Position numbers and translations under genes: made by a program. DNA of 64,000 bases from Oxyruncus cristatus. Lineage: Eukaryota > Chordata > Aves > Passeriformes > Cotingidae. The notes under the pieces were generated by a model. That model did no database searches. It saw only the letters and a program-made list of their open reading frames with translations, and had not been told where the DNA came from. The stretch is taken from contig VXAY01002085.1 in NCBI GenBank assembly GCA_013399855.1, positions 831,758 to 895,757 on the forward strand, read 5' to 3'. Shown one piece after another: positions 12,122 to 24,758 of this stretch (position 1 is the stretch's first letter; every line of letters starts with the position of its first letter).

Positions 12122-13065
12122 AAATAAAACCCACACTTTTAGAATAAAATTCTTATATTCTAATATTTTCAATTCAAAAATTTTATTTCTAGAGTTCCAT
12201 CCTTCTGGCTTCTTGTTTTATTTTCTTCAGCTTTACAAGTATGTTATTTTAGACATGTTCATATATTTAATTTTCTTTCCTACTTTTTACTTCTTTAGTC
12301 ATACACATATGCTGAATGGTAATTTTTCAGGTTAGCTATTTGCTGATTATGTCTTGATCCAGGTATTTTACATCTATTGAGACTACCTCCTCTTTTATAT
12401 TTTCCAATTATTTGTTTTAAACGGAAATAATTTAAGAAGAAATGCCTTTAGAAAGATTTTTGTGCACAATGTCCAATTCTGACACGAATCTTCACGAGAA
12501 CAACTGAAGTTTTCTGCAAGTTTTCTTCTCTCACAGCTTGTCTGACTTTTAATAATAAGCCAAAGACCGGGTCACTATTCTGTCTAGTTAGTCTAGTTAG
12601 TATTTCTCCTTTTGAGTCCAAATTTTTACATAGCACCATGTTCCATCAATCTTCCTGCATCATTTTTATCTCAGAATACTGCAGCAGGGGCCTCTAGGAG
12701 TATAAACATAGGTTGCTATTAGAGGCGTTGTAAGTACTGGGACATAGCAAACCTCAAGGCTATAAACACAAATCACAGATGATCAATAGCTGGTCACTAA
12801 CAGATTTCAGCCTCGAGAATCAGGGTGGACTTATTTCAAGGTATATGAAAAGGTAAAAAAAAAAAAAAAAAGGTAAAACCTGAGTATTGATTCAGTAAAT
12901 GCAAAACAAAACTAAAAGAAACATAAAGAAAACAAAGAGAGTATAGCAGTAGAAAAGACAAGCACACACACAAGAATGGAAACAAAGCAAAAATAGAAAG
13001 AGATGAACTGCTGAACTGCTCACACACGATACTGCCAGACCACTCAGGATGCTGTGACTCATCAA

Positions 13066-13610
13066 TGCCCTCTGCTTAGTGCTTGTTAGGCCACACCTGG
13101 AATGCTGTGGTTAGTTTTGGTCCCCACTACAGCAAAAAGATGTGGACAGGCTGCAGAGGGTTCAGAGAAGGGCCACAAAGATGATCAAAGAACTGGGAAG
13201 CCTGCCTTATGAGGAGAGGCTGGGAGAACTGCGTTTGGGAAAAGAAGGCTTAGGGGAGACCTTTTTACCATGTTCTAATATTTATAGGGTGTCTACAAAG
13301 AAGATGGAGACTCCCATTTTACAAGGAGTCCCATGGAAAAGACAAGTGGCAATGGGTGAAAGTTACTCTCCCCGAGTTTCCAAATGGACTCAAGAGGAAA
13401 ATTTTTCACAATGAGAACAACCATCTCCTGGAATAATTTCCCCAGTGAAGAGGTGGATTCCCCACTGTCGGATACTTTTAAGATGCAGCGGGACAGGGTG
13501 CTGGGCCATCTTGGTGCCTTTACCACGCTTTTACTATGATTTTGCCAAGAAAGGTTGGACCAATTTATCTTTGAGGTCCCCTTCCAACCTGCTGTTCTAT
13601 GACTCTATGA
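13066..13610 (+). mobile_element. CR1 LINE 3' fragment (older subfamily)
   Basis: Plus-strand CR1 ORF2 end: conserved stretches read as [14 protein letters not shown], then [19 protein letters not shown] and YEERLGELRL. After about 13260 the reading frame is broken by substitutions and indels, and the segment up to the 3' UTR is diverged. It ends in a TTCTATGACTCTATGA tail, a mutated octamer. The divergence from the 1470 and 31729 copies marks it as an older insertion or a different subfamily. Confidence 0.92.
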
Positions 13611-16600
13611 CACCAGTGCTTATCCACCACAGTTCCTCCCTCTCCTCTCTTTGAAAAAGAGGCATTTGTTCAAACACTTGTCTGTAACTGGTCTTGTCTG
13701 GTTGTCTACTTTTGTATGTCATGTTTGTATGGAACTTTCATTACTTTTTGCTGTTGCCTCCCAGAGTTTTATTTACATTTAACTCATTTTCCTTGAAGGC
13801 AGAGCTTGCTGACTTCACTTTTACGCCTTGTACACTTAGTTCTTTTCATTCTTGTATACTTGTTAGGTTTTATCTTGTCTTTAACTTAAGCCTATCAAAA
13901 TAGTTTTGGGGGTTTGTATTCTTTTTATTTTAGTCTTCAGCAACGTAGTTATATTGTGATTTAGATAAAGTATATATTTTCACAAGAAGTTATATTAATT
14001 CCAAAATCATTGCCTTATTCATTCCTTCTAATTCTTACCCATATTTAGACTTTTTGTCTCTGCACACATTAATGCAAGTGTTTCAGAGAAAACTTCCTAA
14101 GTGTCTGTTTTCTTCTCCAACATACACAATAATGTCCGGAAATCCCATGATCATAATTTCCCAATGGTTTAAATTCTGCCTTTTTGTGTAGAAAAGTTAC
14201 CCTCCTGACACACATGTACATCTAGAAGCAAATCCACTCAGAGTGATAGATCTTATCTTCTTGACATCAAGGATACCCTGAAGGGGTGCCCACACACAGA
14301 AACATGTAGCTATTGTCTGTGAGGAACAACCTTCTTGCAAGTGTGATGGATACCTGGCAGATTGTGTCACAGCTGAGCTGCTCAAGGGAAGGATGTGCAA
14401 CATAGGGGTAGATCCAACATCCTAATTCTCAGATTACTATTCAATATAGCTACTGATCATCCCACATTCCATGAATATATATATATACATTCACTACAGA
14501 CTAGAGCAAAAAGTGGACAGAAGGAACCAAGACCTAGTTTTTTCACTCTGGTACTAAAAGATGGGTTTTTTACACATAATCCCAAGAGATTATTTGCTGT
14601 TGTAAAGGATGGAAAGTCATTACTTTATAATTTTTTTGTCTTTTAGTGGTACTCCTTCCCATTCACTCATAGGAACTTCCAAGGGGTCTATCAAACACAC
14701 TGGTCACTCAACATCATCTTTAGGGAAGTTTACATATATAGAAATGAAATAAATTGTGCCTAAAATCTGTATTTCTCATCTTTCTTTCACATAATCTTAC
14801 CTTTCAATTTGTAGCAACAATAATTTAGGTCCAAATCAATGGATCATTCATTCTACCATTTAAATCATTACAGCTATGGCATTCACACCACTGCATGAGA
14901 TATAATGGAGGATTTTAAGTAGGAGTTCTTGTTTTTTTAAGCAAAAATACTTAAGACACTTTTGTTTAAGGCTTCAAAACAATGGTAGTTCGACTATATG
15001 TTATGTGCACAAATTTTTATGCACAGTTCAGTTGTTAATCATTAAAGTATCTATACTTACTCTCGTTGCCATTGTGCAACTGCCTTGACCCTTGTAACAA
15101 CATTATACATATTTTCTAATGTTCATTTATATACACTCATTGTGATAACTTCATTTACATGTTAATTATGTTCTTTGAAAAACATGAGCTGTCCATTTTT
15201 CTTGTAAATGTTGTAATGAATCATTCATCTGGATAGTATCCTAGTCTTACTAGTAATTCAAGAAATCCAGTACAGTCATTTAAACATAGACCAGGAACAA
15301 ACAACAATCAATAAAGGTTCTCACAAAAATAATAAGTTATGGGTAGATAGCTTTATTTTTCTAGAGGCTATATGCCACATTTTCTGAGAAGAGAATAGCC
15401 AATAATAGGTATTATACACACAAAATTTGGAGAGAATGTGAAATAATATTTTTATAAAATAAACCATCATAAAATAAAACATAATATAGTTATAAGGTTA
15501 AGTATTCACGTACTCATATCTGAGGTTGAAAGTTCCAAGTTAGCATTGTGCCCTCGTTCCTATTTTTATATATAAAACAAATTTATATAAGAAATGCAAT
15601 GTATTGCGGATCTCTGTGAATCCAACACCTAGGGTGATTGCATCTTATAAAGTAATTTGGTATTTTCAAAATTGAAAATATGGAATATGAATTTTACAGG
15701 ATTTCACTATCATTTGTATCACTTTCCCATTTAAAAATCTTCAACCATTTCATAAGACTATACTATCAAGTGTTAAAAAAACATTGCATTGAAACAGTCT
15801 TTTCATCTCTCTTTCTTTTCATTATATTCTTTTCAAAATATTTATTTGTTTGAATTACATTATTTGTGCTGGAGTCTAGGTTGTAGGACAAAATGTTTAT
15901 AGTGTATCATGTACTTGCTTACAAAAGTATTTGGATTATTGTTAAACAAAAATTACAAAATGCAAGGCACTAGCAGTTCATCCCACAGCTGATGCTGACT
16001 TGCCTTTATCCCCTCAATCTTTGTGACAATCAGTCAGCTTTTACTAACATTTTCATATCAAGATGTTGTAAAATGTCACAATTTAAATAGTACACTACGG
16101 TACTTGAACCTCCTATCTCAAGCCTTCAATCTTCTGAGCTTTCTTTCCATTGATGTTTCCAAGGTCGAATCCTGGTCAAACTTTTCATCACCTAAGAGGG
16201 AAGCAAACATCTTGGTGATGCTTCAGAGTTCAAGTGCCTTCTGAAACTGTTCATAAGTGTCTACAGTTTGTAGTACCTTACAATACCATATTTTTCCTTC
16301 TTTCTAAACACCTACACATATATAAAATCATATTTCCCAAGCCATCAAAATCTATGTGTTCCAAAACATACATTGGCAAATATGCATTCTCAGAAGTTAA
16401 CTGCTTTGTACATTTGTTGCTCTAAGATAGACAAGTATATTTTGTTTGCAAAATGTCATCCCTTTAAAGCATTACAGCTGTACTTAGAGGCAAACCAGAT
16501 GCAACAGGGCCCCTTCAAAAGATTTCAAAAATTCTTGAATTTTAAAGAGAAAAAAGAAGATATTTTTAGGACAAGGAAATTAGATTGCCCCATGAAATGT

Positions 16601-19328
16601 ACTCTTCTGCTTGCTACCCAGTAGGGTGCCTTTGTAAATGCAGATAAAATGTATTTATTCCAAACAGTACTGTTAACAGCTCATTGCCTCACTGAAAATA
16701 ATTTTCCTCAATAGATGCCATTCTGCACAAACTAAATTCAAGCAATTCATCTGATGCATTCAAAGATAGCACTCCGACCACCTAATGCTAAATTGTATAT
16801 CAAAGGTATAAGTTGTCTGAATCTGTAATGTGCAAGCTGCAAAAAATTAATAAAATTATTAGAAGTGAGGAAAGCTACTATCTTTAAACCATCACATAAT
16901 AACTTATTTGCTATTTTAAAAAAATTGAATAATTCCTGGCCAATTAGGGCATTTTTATTCAATATGAACAGAACTCTGACCATAGACATAGACTATGTCT
17001 CCATAGTCTGCATAGTCTGAGCTCAAGATATAAACCTGAACAAAATTGTGGACCTGTCTAGGTTTATATGTTAACCTGAGACGCTCATCTCCCATCAATT
17101 TACCAACAAAATCAGTATATTAACTAATAGTAACTAACAATTTTAGTGGATATAGGAATTGCAGACATGTTTGAGAGAATGCCATGAAAGTGTAAGAGAA
17201 AAAAAGTAAATTTTACGTCTCAAAAAATAGATTTATATGGCAATATTTAAGGTCTTTTTAAAAAAATCTGTTGTGAAGATCTTTGTGTGGTCCTTTCCTA
17301 CAAGAAGTAGATGAGAAAGGTTTTTTAGAGATTCTGTAAGTGGAATAGTCCAGTATACAGAAAATTCCACTGTTGAGTAGGAGGGCTCCATGCTATGGAC
17401 TAAATGGCAGACAGGAAAAAACAGTAATCTTGCCTTATACAAATCCATGAAGCTGCACTGCAGATATTTGGATACATCCTGCATGATGTGCAGAAGAAGT
17501 GGCTTTGCAACACTGAAAGTTCCTGAAGTCTTTCCTATGTATTCTGCCAACATTCCTCTGGGACTAATGAGGTAGGACACAGCAGAGCATGGAATGTTAA
17601 ACAGACTGAGGTATGCATTCATAACAGCAATGTGGAGACTTTACATAAACACTAGCTCTGCTTCTAGATAATCTGTAAACTCCATAAATAATTGAGAGTG
17701 CTCTGAAGAACTCTATGCAATGAGGTACAAGAGCTACATACATGTATTATATTTGAAATAATAAATCTTCCTGTCTCATGGATTTCACAGTCTAGATAAA
17801 CTAAACAAAAGTTGGCAGAGGGGATCATCTGGCAGGGACTGAGCCAGGAAGCATTAAAAAGACCTGTCCAAGGTCCATGAAACCAACCAAAATTTAGTAC
17901 CAAGTAGCTAAATCCCTGTCTAAAATTTTGCTTTCCCCCTGATGAGGAAAAATATTCTCCCTCACCCTTTTCTCTTCAGTCCTTTTGATACTATTAAAAG
18001 TGCTAAAAGAAGCCTTTTGATTTGTTACATTAGGGATTTTTGTCTTTTGGGGGAGGTTTGGAATTCGGTGATTTTGGTGTTTTGGTTTTATTTTTTTTAA
18101 TTTTTGAAACCTGTGTTCACAGTACCCTGTATTTCTAGCTATTGTCCTGTATAGGACCATTTACTAAGCACTACTTAGCTTTCAGTGTGAGCTTTGATCT
18201 GGATGGTCGGAGCAAGGGAACACTGTGCAGCTGAAAAACAGCTTTTAAGCCATACTAATTCCATTCAGTTGTAAGTACTATGCATCTATTGTTAATGCTG
18301 ATAATCATGTTAAATACAAACAAGATGCTTTTTCAGGATATGAATTGGTCTTCTGCACAAAAAATTCCCTACTTTTGATGACTAAGAATTTCCCTTTACT
18401 TAATCCTCTAGGAAGTGTAAAGAAAGCCTGATGATATTGTACAGTTACAGGTAAGTCAACAGTTTTGCCCTGTAAGTAACTTCTAATGACCACAGCTCTT
18501 ACTAAGCTTACAGAACTTATGATGGAGTTGTGATAAACACTGAAACCTTTTTCTAAATGCCACATGCATGAGTTCAAGTGAGTAGAATCATTCCAGACTC
18601 CAGCTTAGAAGCTTTCAATCTCAAATTATGCTTAATGTAGGCTATCACAGGAAAACAATATTTTACTATTCATTCCACCAGATATCATGGTCATTATTGA
18701 CTGTTCCAGATCACTAATATTTCAGCTAATTGACAGGACAGCTTATATTGTGCATGTGGTTTTTCAGAGATGAACCTGGAATGTCAATTAGATTTGGAAA
18801 AACCTACAAAGATGAATAATCTTCAACAACTCCCTATTTTTTATATTAAAACCATTTAGGCAACATTCTTTTGCAAGATGCTCACTATTCAAAGAATGAC
18901 TATAGCCTGGGTACAGCACTCACTCTCTAAGAAACCTGCAGAGGATATTGTGCCTCTGTGTTAAAACCTTCCTAAATCTGAAACCATACAGTAAAACTAG
19001 GCTAGAATCTAGGTTCTGCTATAAGTATATTTTTAAGTATTGTAATATTCCTTTATTTTTCATACTATTTTGTAATAATCTCTTTAGCAACACATATTCA
19101 AGGAATTAAATAAATTATAGCTAATAAATGGCTCCAAACCAAATTACTCTAAAAATTAAATGGCACAAAAATATTGAGATCCAAGAGAACATGTTTCTCT
19201 GAATGTTTTATTGCTTTCATCTTCATATACCTTGAAAGCCTGTCTTGTTTTTGGCAGCCAAGGTTCTTACTTTCATGACCTTTCTCCTGAGTATCGTTTT
19301 TCATCTCAAGACTAGAAGAACTGATCTC

Positions 19329-19375
<47 letters not shown>

Positions 19376-19562
19376 CCATCTCTGGAAAGACACATTTAAA
19401 GACTTGTTGTATGCTTACTAGGGCAAGTTATTTTTGTCTTAGTCTGCAGCTCTCTCTTGAAACATCTTATTGATGTAAGAAGGGCTTCTGGATAGTGCGG
19501 GTCAATGGAATTGAAAGATTCCTTCCTGATAACAAGGATTAAGTATTAATTAAGCTAACATC
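13611..19562. other. Unique AT-rich DNA, no gene recognised
   Basis: About 6 kb without recognisable transposons or exons. A 31-base poly-A followed by GA repeats lies at 19333-19373. Open frames in both directions look random and match nothing I know. Confidence 0.6.
19333..19373 (+). repeat. Poly-A (31) plus (GA)5
   Basis: Thirty-one consecutive A followed by GAGAGAGAGA. No processed gene copy is evident immediately upstream, so I treat it as a simple repeat and not a retrogene tail. Confidence 0.9.
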
Positions 19563-20145
19563 ACATAGAATCACAGAATCAAGTAGGCTGGAAAAGACCT
19601 CTGAGATCATCAAATCCAACCTATGACCGAACACCACCATGGCACTCAGTGCCATGTTCAGTCTTTCCTTAAACACCTCCAGGGATGGTGACTCCACCAC
19701 CTCCCTGGGCAGTCCATTCCAGTATCTAATCACCTTTCTGTGATGAATTTCTTCCTAATGTCCAACCTAAACCTCCCACTGTGCAGCTTAAGACTATGTC
19801 CTTTCATCCTGTCTCTGATTGCCTGGGAGAAAGGACAAACCCCCCATCTCACTACAACCTCCTTTCAGGTAGTTGCAGAGAGTGAGCCTTCTTTTCTCCA
19901 GGCTAAACAATACCAGCTTCCTCAGCTCATGATACAACTTGTGCTTCAGACCCTTCACCAGCTTTGTTGTCCCTCTCTGGACTCACTTTAGCACCTCAAT
20001 GTCCTTCCTGAATTGAGGGGCCCAGAACCGGACACAGGACTTGAGGTGTGGTCTCACCCATTCTCAGTACAGGGGGTGAATCGCTTGCCAAATCCTGCTG
20101 GCGACACTATTTCTGATACAGCTCAGAATGCCAAACTTGCTACAT
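19563..20145 (-). mobile_element. CR1 LINE 3' fragment
   Basis: Minus-strand CR1 with its 3' end at the low coordinate (AGAATCACAGAATCA, reverse of the octamer tail). Reading the minus strand gives [20 protein letters not shown], the conserved end of CR1 ORF2, and upstream the LFSL and GDL stretches in broken frames. It is 5'-truncated near 20145, where matching sequence stops shortly before the SINE that starts about 30 bases further on. Confidence 0.93.
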
Positions 20146-20173
20146 CTGAAAGAATAGTGTATCTTAAAGAAGA

Positions 20174-20303
20174 AATTTAGAGCACAGTGCCAATAATGCC
20201 CAGGTTTGTGGGTTTGATCCCCGTAGAGGCTATTCACTTAAGAGTTGTACTCAATGATCCTTTTGGGTCCCTTCCAACTCAGAATATTCTGTGATTCTGT
20301 GAA
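20174..20303 (+). mobile_element. tRNA-Ile/CR1 chimeric SINE (TguSINE1-like)
   Basis: The left part (20180-20228) matches the 3' half of a tRNA-Ile: the anticodon-loop neighbourhood TGCCAATAATGCC and an RNA polymerase III B box GGTTTGATCC (20211-20220), followed by the acceptor-side CCCGTAGAGGC. The right part (about 20240-20303) is a CR1-type 3' end, with GATCC, GGGTCCCTTCCAACTC and ATTCTGTGATTCTGTGA. That layout is the one described for TguSINE1 of zebra finch, which is mobilised by CR1. The A-box half of the tRNA head is degraded or truncated, so this copy is unlikely to be transcribed. The tail matches the end of the CR1 at 26632-27121, its probable partner type. Confidence 0.85.
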
Positions 20304-21282
20304 TGATGATAACTAAAATTACCATAAGCATGATCAGATTATTAACATTATTTTCTTCTTCAGTTAAAAAACAATCACTAAGCTGCACATAATAACGAAA
20401 ATTTGCAACCTAAAGTACTCAAGAATTAAGAATTACATTGTATTCTAAATTTGTGCATACAGATTAAGAACAAAATGTAGAACAGAATGCAGTTCTATTT
20501 TGTTCTGTTTATTTTTTGATTCTCAGGTGATCCGTTAATGTGTTGATTCTCCTCCAGTAGTTTCTCCTAACACAAATTTCCAGCTAACAAAAGGTGAATA
20601 GAGTGGGTACCATGCCACAGAAACTTCTTTTGTAAGGTATGTGCTGTAAATCAAGATGAGTGTCACTAGCACACCACTGCACCTATTTTCAGTTGGCAAA
20701 GCTGGTCCCATTTCCTCTAATAAACTAGAACTATTCTAAAACTTGATTGAGGACACATCAGCTCAAGCTGCACACCACAGACATTGTCTGCAGTTATGCA
20801 TCTGGACAGTTATCTCAGTACATACAGCCCCTGGGAAATGTTAATTTAAAATGCAGTCCTGAAATGGTGAAAATGTTAACTGTCCTGTGGGAAATTATTA
20901 CCATTTCTACAGACACTGTAATGCATTTTTCAAGGGAGGACATGCCAGGTTAAATAAGTGGAAAGGGAATATAGTAGCATATAATCAGAGAAATACGATG
21001 AAAATATAATCGTCAAAATCCACAGGGTTTGTTTTAGTTTGGTTTTGTTTTCATTTATCTGACCAAGATGGCTTGGTGTTTGCTTGCTTGGTTATTTCCT
21101 GCCCTCCCCTAACATTTGAGATGTATGTATAATTTTAAAACTGTGTCTTTATGCACTACTGTATATTTTGAATACATTTCATTAAAGCTACAGTTCTTAG
21201 TTTACCACATTCAGGTGTCATTTTTTATTATATTTCACTGACTTTGTCGAATTGCTTTTATAGCATAACTTTTTTCAAGGTA
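20304..21282. other. Unique AT-rich DNA, no gene recognised
   Basis: Nothing recognisable as a transposon, RNA gene or exon. Confidence 0.55.
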
Positions 21283-22090
21283 TGTCACAGATGATACAAG
21301 CATTGAAAATTTTGGCCTGTGTAAAACTCCAGCCCCAGGAGCTGCCTGCTCATGAGATCGGCTATGAGTTTTACTTTAGTGTATAGATATAGGGTTCTTT
21401 GATATCTCAAGATAGTGTTAAGAGAATAACCCACAGGCTTGTTCCCAAGGAATTTGTTTATTAATTTAGGGGAGTAGGTAAAGGGACTTGGCCGGAGTTC
21501 AAAAGGGTACCACACAAGCTAGACAAAAATGTTCTACTACAGTACTGGTTCAACATGTACTATTAATCCAAAACACTCAAGTCAGATTGTAGTAAACCAA
21601 TTCCACAACAAAGCAAGATCCAATCCCTCCAGCTCCAAACCACCCTAAGCATCGACAAAGGAGCAGAGAAAGAGAAGCAGAGGGATCAAGAAGGGAGAAG
21701 GAGAAAGAGGGAGGGGCAGCTTATACAGCTAGCACCGAAGCCTCGTAGACCAGCTCTCACAAGTTCAATGGCAGGGCCACGACACGAGGCAAACACCTGC
21801 CCTTGGTTTTATTTGCTGTGGTCCCTATGGGCAACCCCTCCAGGTGGGGCCTCTGACCCCCCAGCCACTCTGGGGGTTCCAGGTCAGGGTGAGGTGCAGT
21901 GTCCTCACAGTCCCTGCCAATCTGAGGCTGGGTGAGGGGCCACAGGAGCTGTGGTGTGTTACAGTTTTCCTATAACAGTCCCCTTGTTGGGACTGGCAGC
22001 TACTCTGGGGCTTCCCCGTGTGGGTTCCAGGGACTGCCGTGAGGGACACGAAGCCACCCCATCTCCATGGGGGTTGACCCATCCCTTCTC
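21283..22090 (-). mobile_element. Probable endogenous retrovirus LTR, minus strand
   Basis: The segment is clearly richer in GC than its flanks and has an LTR-like order on the minus strand: a GC-rich U3-like part (21740-22090), a TATA-like TGTATAAG (complement of 21720-21727), a pyrimidine-rich stretch just downstream (complement of 21661-21719), and an AATAAA polyadenylation signal (complement of 21457-21462). The low-coordinate end starts TGTCACAG at 21283, which fits an LTR terminus. I see no clear target-site duplication, and the U3 boundary near the CA repeat at 22094 is uncertain. The family is unknown to me; another non-coding GC-rich element is possible. Confidence 0.5.
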
Positions 22091-22093
22091 CCT

Positions 22094-22125
22094 ACACACA
22101 CGCGCACACACACACACACACACAC
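22094..22125 (+). repeat. (CA)n microsatellite
   Basis: A 32-base CA array interrupted by one CGCG. Confidence 0.95.
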
Positions 22126-24180
22126 TTCCCATAAATTGGTTCTGACCCATTAATTACTAATCTGGTGTGTAGCAGCCTGCTCATTGACTCCCATGATTTG
22201 GAAATATGTGGGATTCTCTTGAAAACTGTAGGAAGTTTTCTACTAAGAAAAAAGTAAAAGAAGAAAGAAACAGAAGCATTCTGAGAGATAAAAACTCCTT
22301 CACTATTTTCCAATGTGCAAAGAGCTAAGGAAGGTGGTTCAGATATTTCTACAGGCTGTGTAGAAATGGATATTTAGGAATGATAATTTGAGATCTGTTT
22401 CACTTTAGTTTAATACACATTTAAGATTGTTCTCTTGCCTTCCTTTATAGTTAATGAGAGAGGAATAAAAGTGCCCACAGTACAGTAGATATCAGTCTAA
22501 GATGGACAAAAAACATAGACCAATCAGCCCCTCAAAGATTCTCTGACAAGTAAAGTCAATCAAATTAATTGCTGTTTTGTAGAAGTCCAAGTCTGGATAA
22601 ATGAATCCTACCTATGTTGTCTATTGGTTTGCTATGTGTCCACTCCTTGCCTCTCTGGCTTAGGGTAATTAATTTTCCTGAAACTTGTCAGTCCTTGAGT
22701 AGAACCAAGTTATGAACTCTTTGCTGTAAAGGTGAAATAATTAGTGTTTTGAAAGTACATATTTGTGTGATATATTGGAGTCCAAATTCAGTTACCTTTT
22801 TGGATGTTTTTACTAAAACCAGAGAGCCTGGTTAATGAAACCAGTCGTTTGAAAACTACAAGTTTTAAGCAAGTAAAATAACATACTGGTAGTTATCATG
22901 GTCACAGATCTGCAGTACGAAGTAAGCCAAATACTTTCTGCTGCCATGAGTATTTTGGTGCTTTTGCTCAAGCATACAAGACAGAAGTACTTCTTTTTAT
23001 ACAGTAGAGGAAAATAGTCTAAGGCATTTTCTGAGGTAAGAGATAAATTGGAGCATTCAAATCCTCCAGAATTAGAATAAGTGTGGAAATTTTAGTAACC
23101 CAGGGTCAACTGATTCATTTTTTTATCAGAGAGACAGAGTGTGAAGCATTTGTTAGGAAAAAAAATTAAATGTCCGTATAGTTGACAAATTTGATAGTGC
23201 GATGGATTGTTATTAAAGTGATCCCTTTTAGCCCAATGACATCTTATAAGGTATTAAATAGTTTAGAACTCCTTCTGAGATCAGGCTGATATAAAATATT
23301 CAACATCTCTCCACTTCATGACAAAAATATTCCACTAAAATTAGAGTCAGACATATTTAAATAATTGGCAATATGAGCTTTGCACAGGAAGGTAAAAGGG
23401 CTGGAAGATTTAATAATACTGTCATTGATCTTTGTAGATGAGAGTAATCCTCTTTGGAAACAAGGTTGCTAATGCAAGAGTGAGCCTTCCTTCTTTCTGG
23501 CTGTACACAGATTAACGATCAAATGCTTCTTCACAAAGTATTTCCCATAAAAAGAAAACCAATGCACTGTATATGAGAGAGGTAAAAAGAAGCAGATATC
23601 TGGTTCAAAAAAACATGAGTATATCTGTCTACTCAGGGTAACACGCCTATTCTATATGCCTTTTTGTTTGTTTGTTTGTTTTGGTTTTTTTGTTTTTTTG
23701 TTTAATGACACAGGAAAGTTAGACCTGACAAAGTCAGGATTGACAAAACAGCTGAAAACTGTAAATTTTGGATGAACAAACTATTCTGGAACAAGCAATT
23801 GAAATTAAATCAAAACTTTATTTAAGATAAAATGCCAGTGACATTTTTATATGCTATTTATTCATTGGTTTGATAAACATCTTGACACTTCCTACATGAA
23901 TTCTTAAAGCTGTCAGAGACTGAAATTGACTTTTCCAAACAATTAAAACTCATGAGATTCCAAATAGTGTTGAAAAGACATCAGACATTCAGTATTTCTT
24001 CAAGCAGTATTTGCAAAACCTGATAAAAAGGTATATGACTATTTAAAATGTTATACGTTTGGAAGAGTAATTGTAATTTATGAACAAACAATGCATCTTG
24101 AGCTGAGAAACTACAGCACTTCATACATTCACAATAAGACTTGCAGAAAAGCAATTTCAATCCACTTTATGTGATTGAAT
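22126..24180. other. Unique AT-rich DNA, no gene recognised
   Basis: No transposon or exon recognised apart from a G/T tract at 23661-23703. Confidence 0.6.
23661..23703 (+). repeat. G/T-only low-complexity tract
   Basis: TTTG units grading into T runs, plus strand. Confidence 0.85.
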
Positions 24181-24758
24181 AATCATAGAATCATAGAATC
24201 ATAGAATCATAGAATCATAGAATCATAGAATGGTTTGGGCTGGAAGGCACCTTAAAGATCATTTAGTTCCAATCTCCCCTGACATGGACAGGGACACCTT
24301 CCACTAGACCAGGTTGCTCAAAAACCCATCTAACCTGGCCTTCAACACTTCCAGGGATGGGGCATCCACAGCTTCTCTGGGCAGCCTCTTCCACTGCCTC
24401 ATCACTCTCATAAATAAAGAATTTCTTCCTAATATCTAATCTAGATCTGTCCTCTTTCAGTTTAAAGCCATTCTCCCTTGTTCTTTCCCATGCCCCTGCA
24501 AAAAGTCCCTCTTCAGCCTTGTAAGCTCCCTTAACTTACTGTAAGGCTGCTGAAAGATCTCCCTGGAGCCTTCTCTTCTCCAGGCTGAACAGCTCCACCT
24601 CTCTCAGCCTGTCTTCATAGAAGAGGTGTTCCAGCCCTCAGATCATCTTCATGTGTTTTTTTTGGAATAGGTTCAATAAGTCCACGTGATTCTTACGTGG
24701 GGGATTCTAGAGCTGAATGCTCTACTCCAGCTGGGGCCTCACTGGAGCAGAATAGAGA
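24181..24758 (-). mobile_element. CR1 LINE 3' fragment with octamer tail
   Basis: Minus-strand CR1. The low-coordinate end holds about six AATCATAG units (24181-24230), the reverse of the 3' octamer, followed by the CR1 3' UTR (GGTTTGGGCTGGAAGGCACC) and the end of ORF2 read on the minus strand. The coding frame is interrupted. The element is 5'-truncated around 24758, in the part that reads on the plus strand as CTCCAGCTGGGGCCTCACTG. Confidence 0.95.

Larger units (their letters stand above)
9841..13065. other. Unique AT-rich DNA, no gene recognised
   Basis: No repeat family beyond simple sequence is recognisable. It contains a 25-N gap between A runs (10090-10114), an A/T-rich stretch with repeated ATTAATTTAT-like motifs (about 11586-11660), and a G/T tract (12071-12121). 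No credible exon. Confidence 0.55.

Noticed and set aside
19149..19379. Poly-A at 19333 as the tail of a processed pseudogene.
   Set aside because: No spliced-gene sequence is recognisable upstream and no target duplication was seen; avian CR1 machinery rarely makes poly-A retrocopies.
20174..20230. A functional tRNA-Ile gene.
   Set aside because: Only the 3' half matches, the A box and acceptor pairing are missing, and the sequence continues into a CR1 tail.
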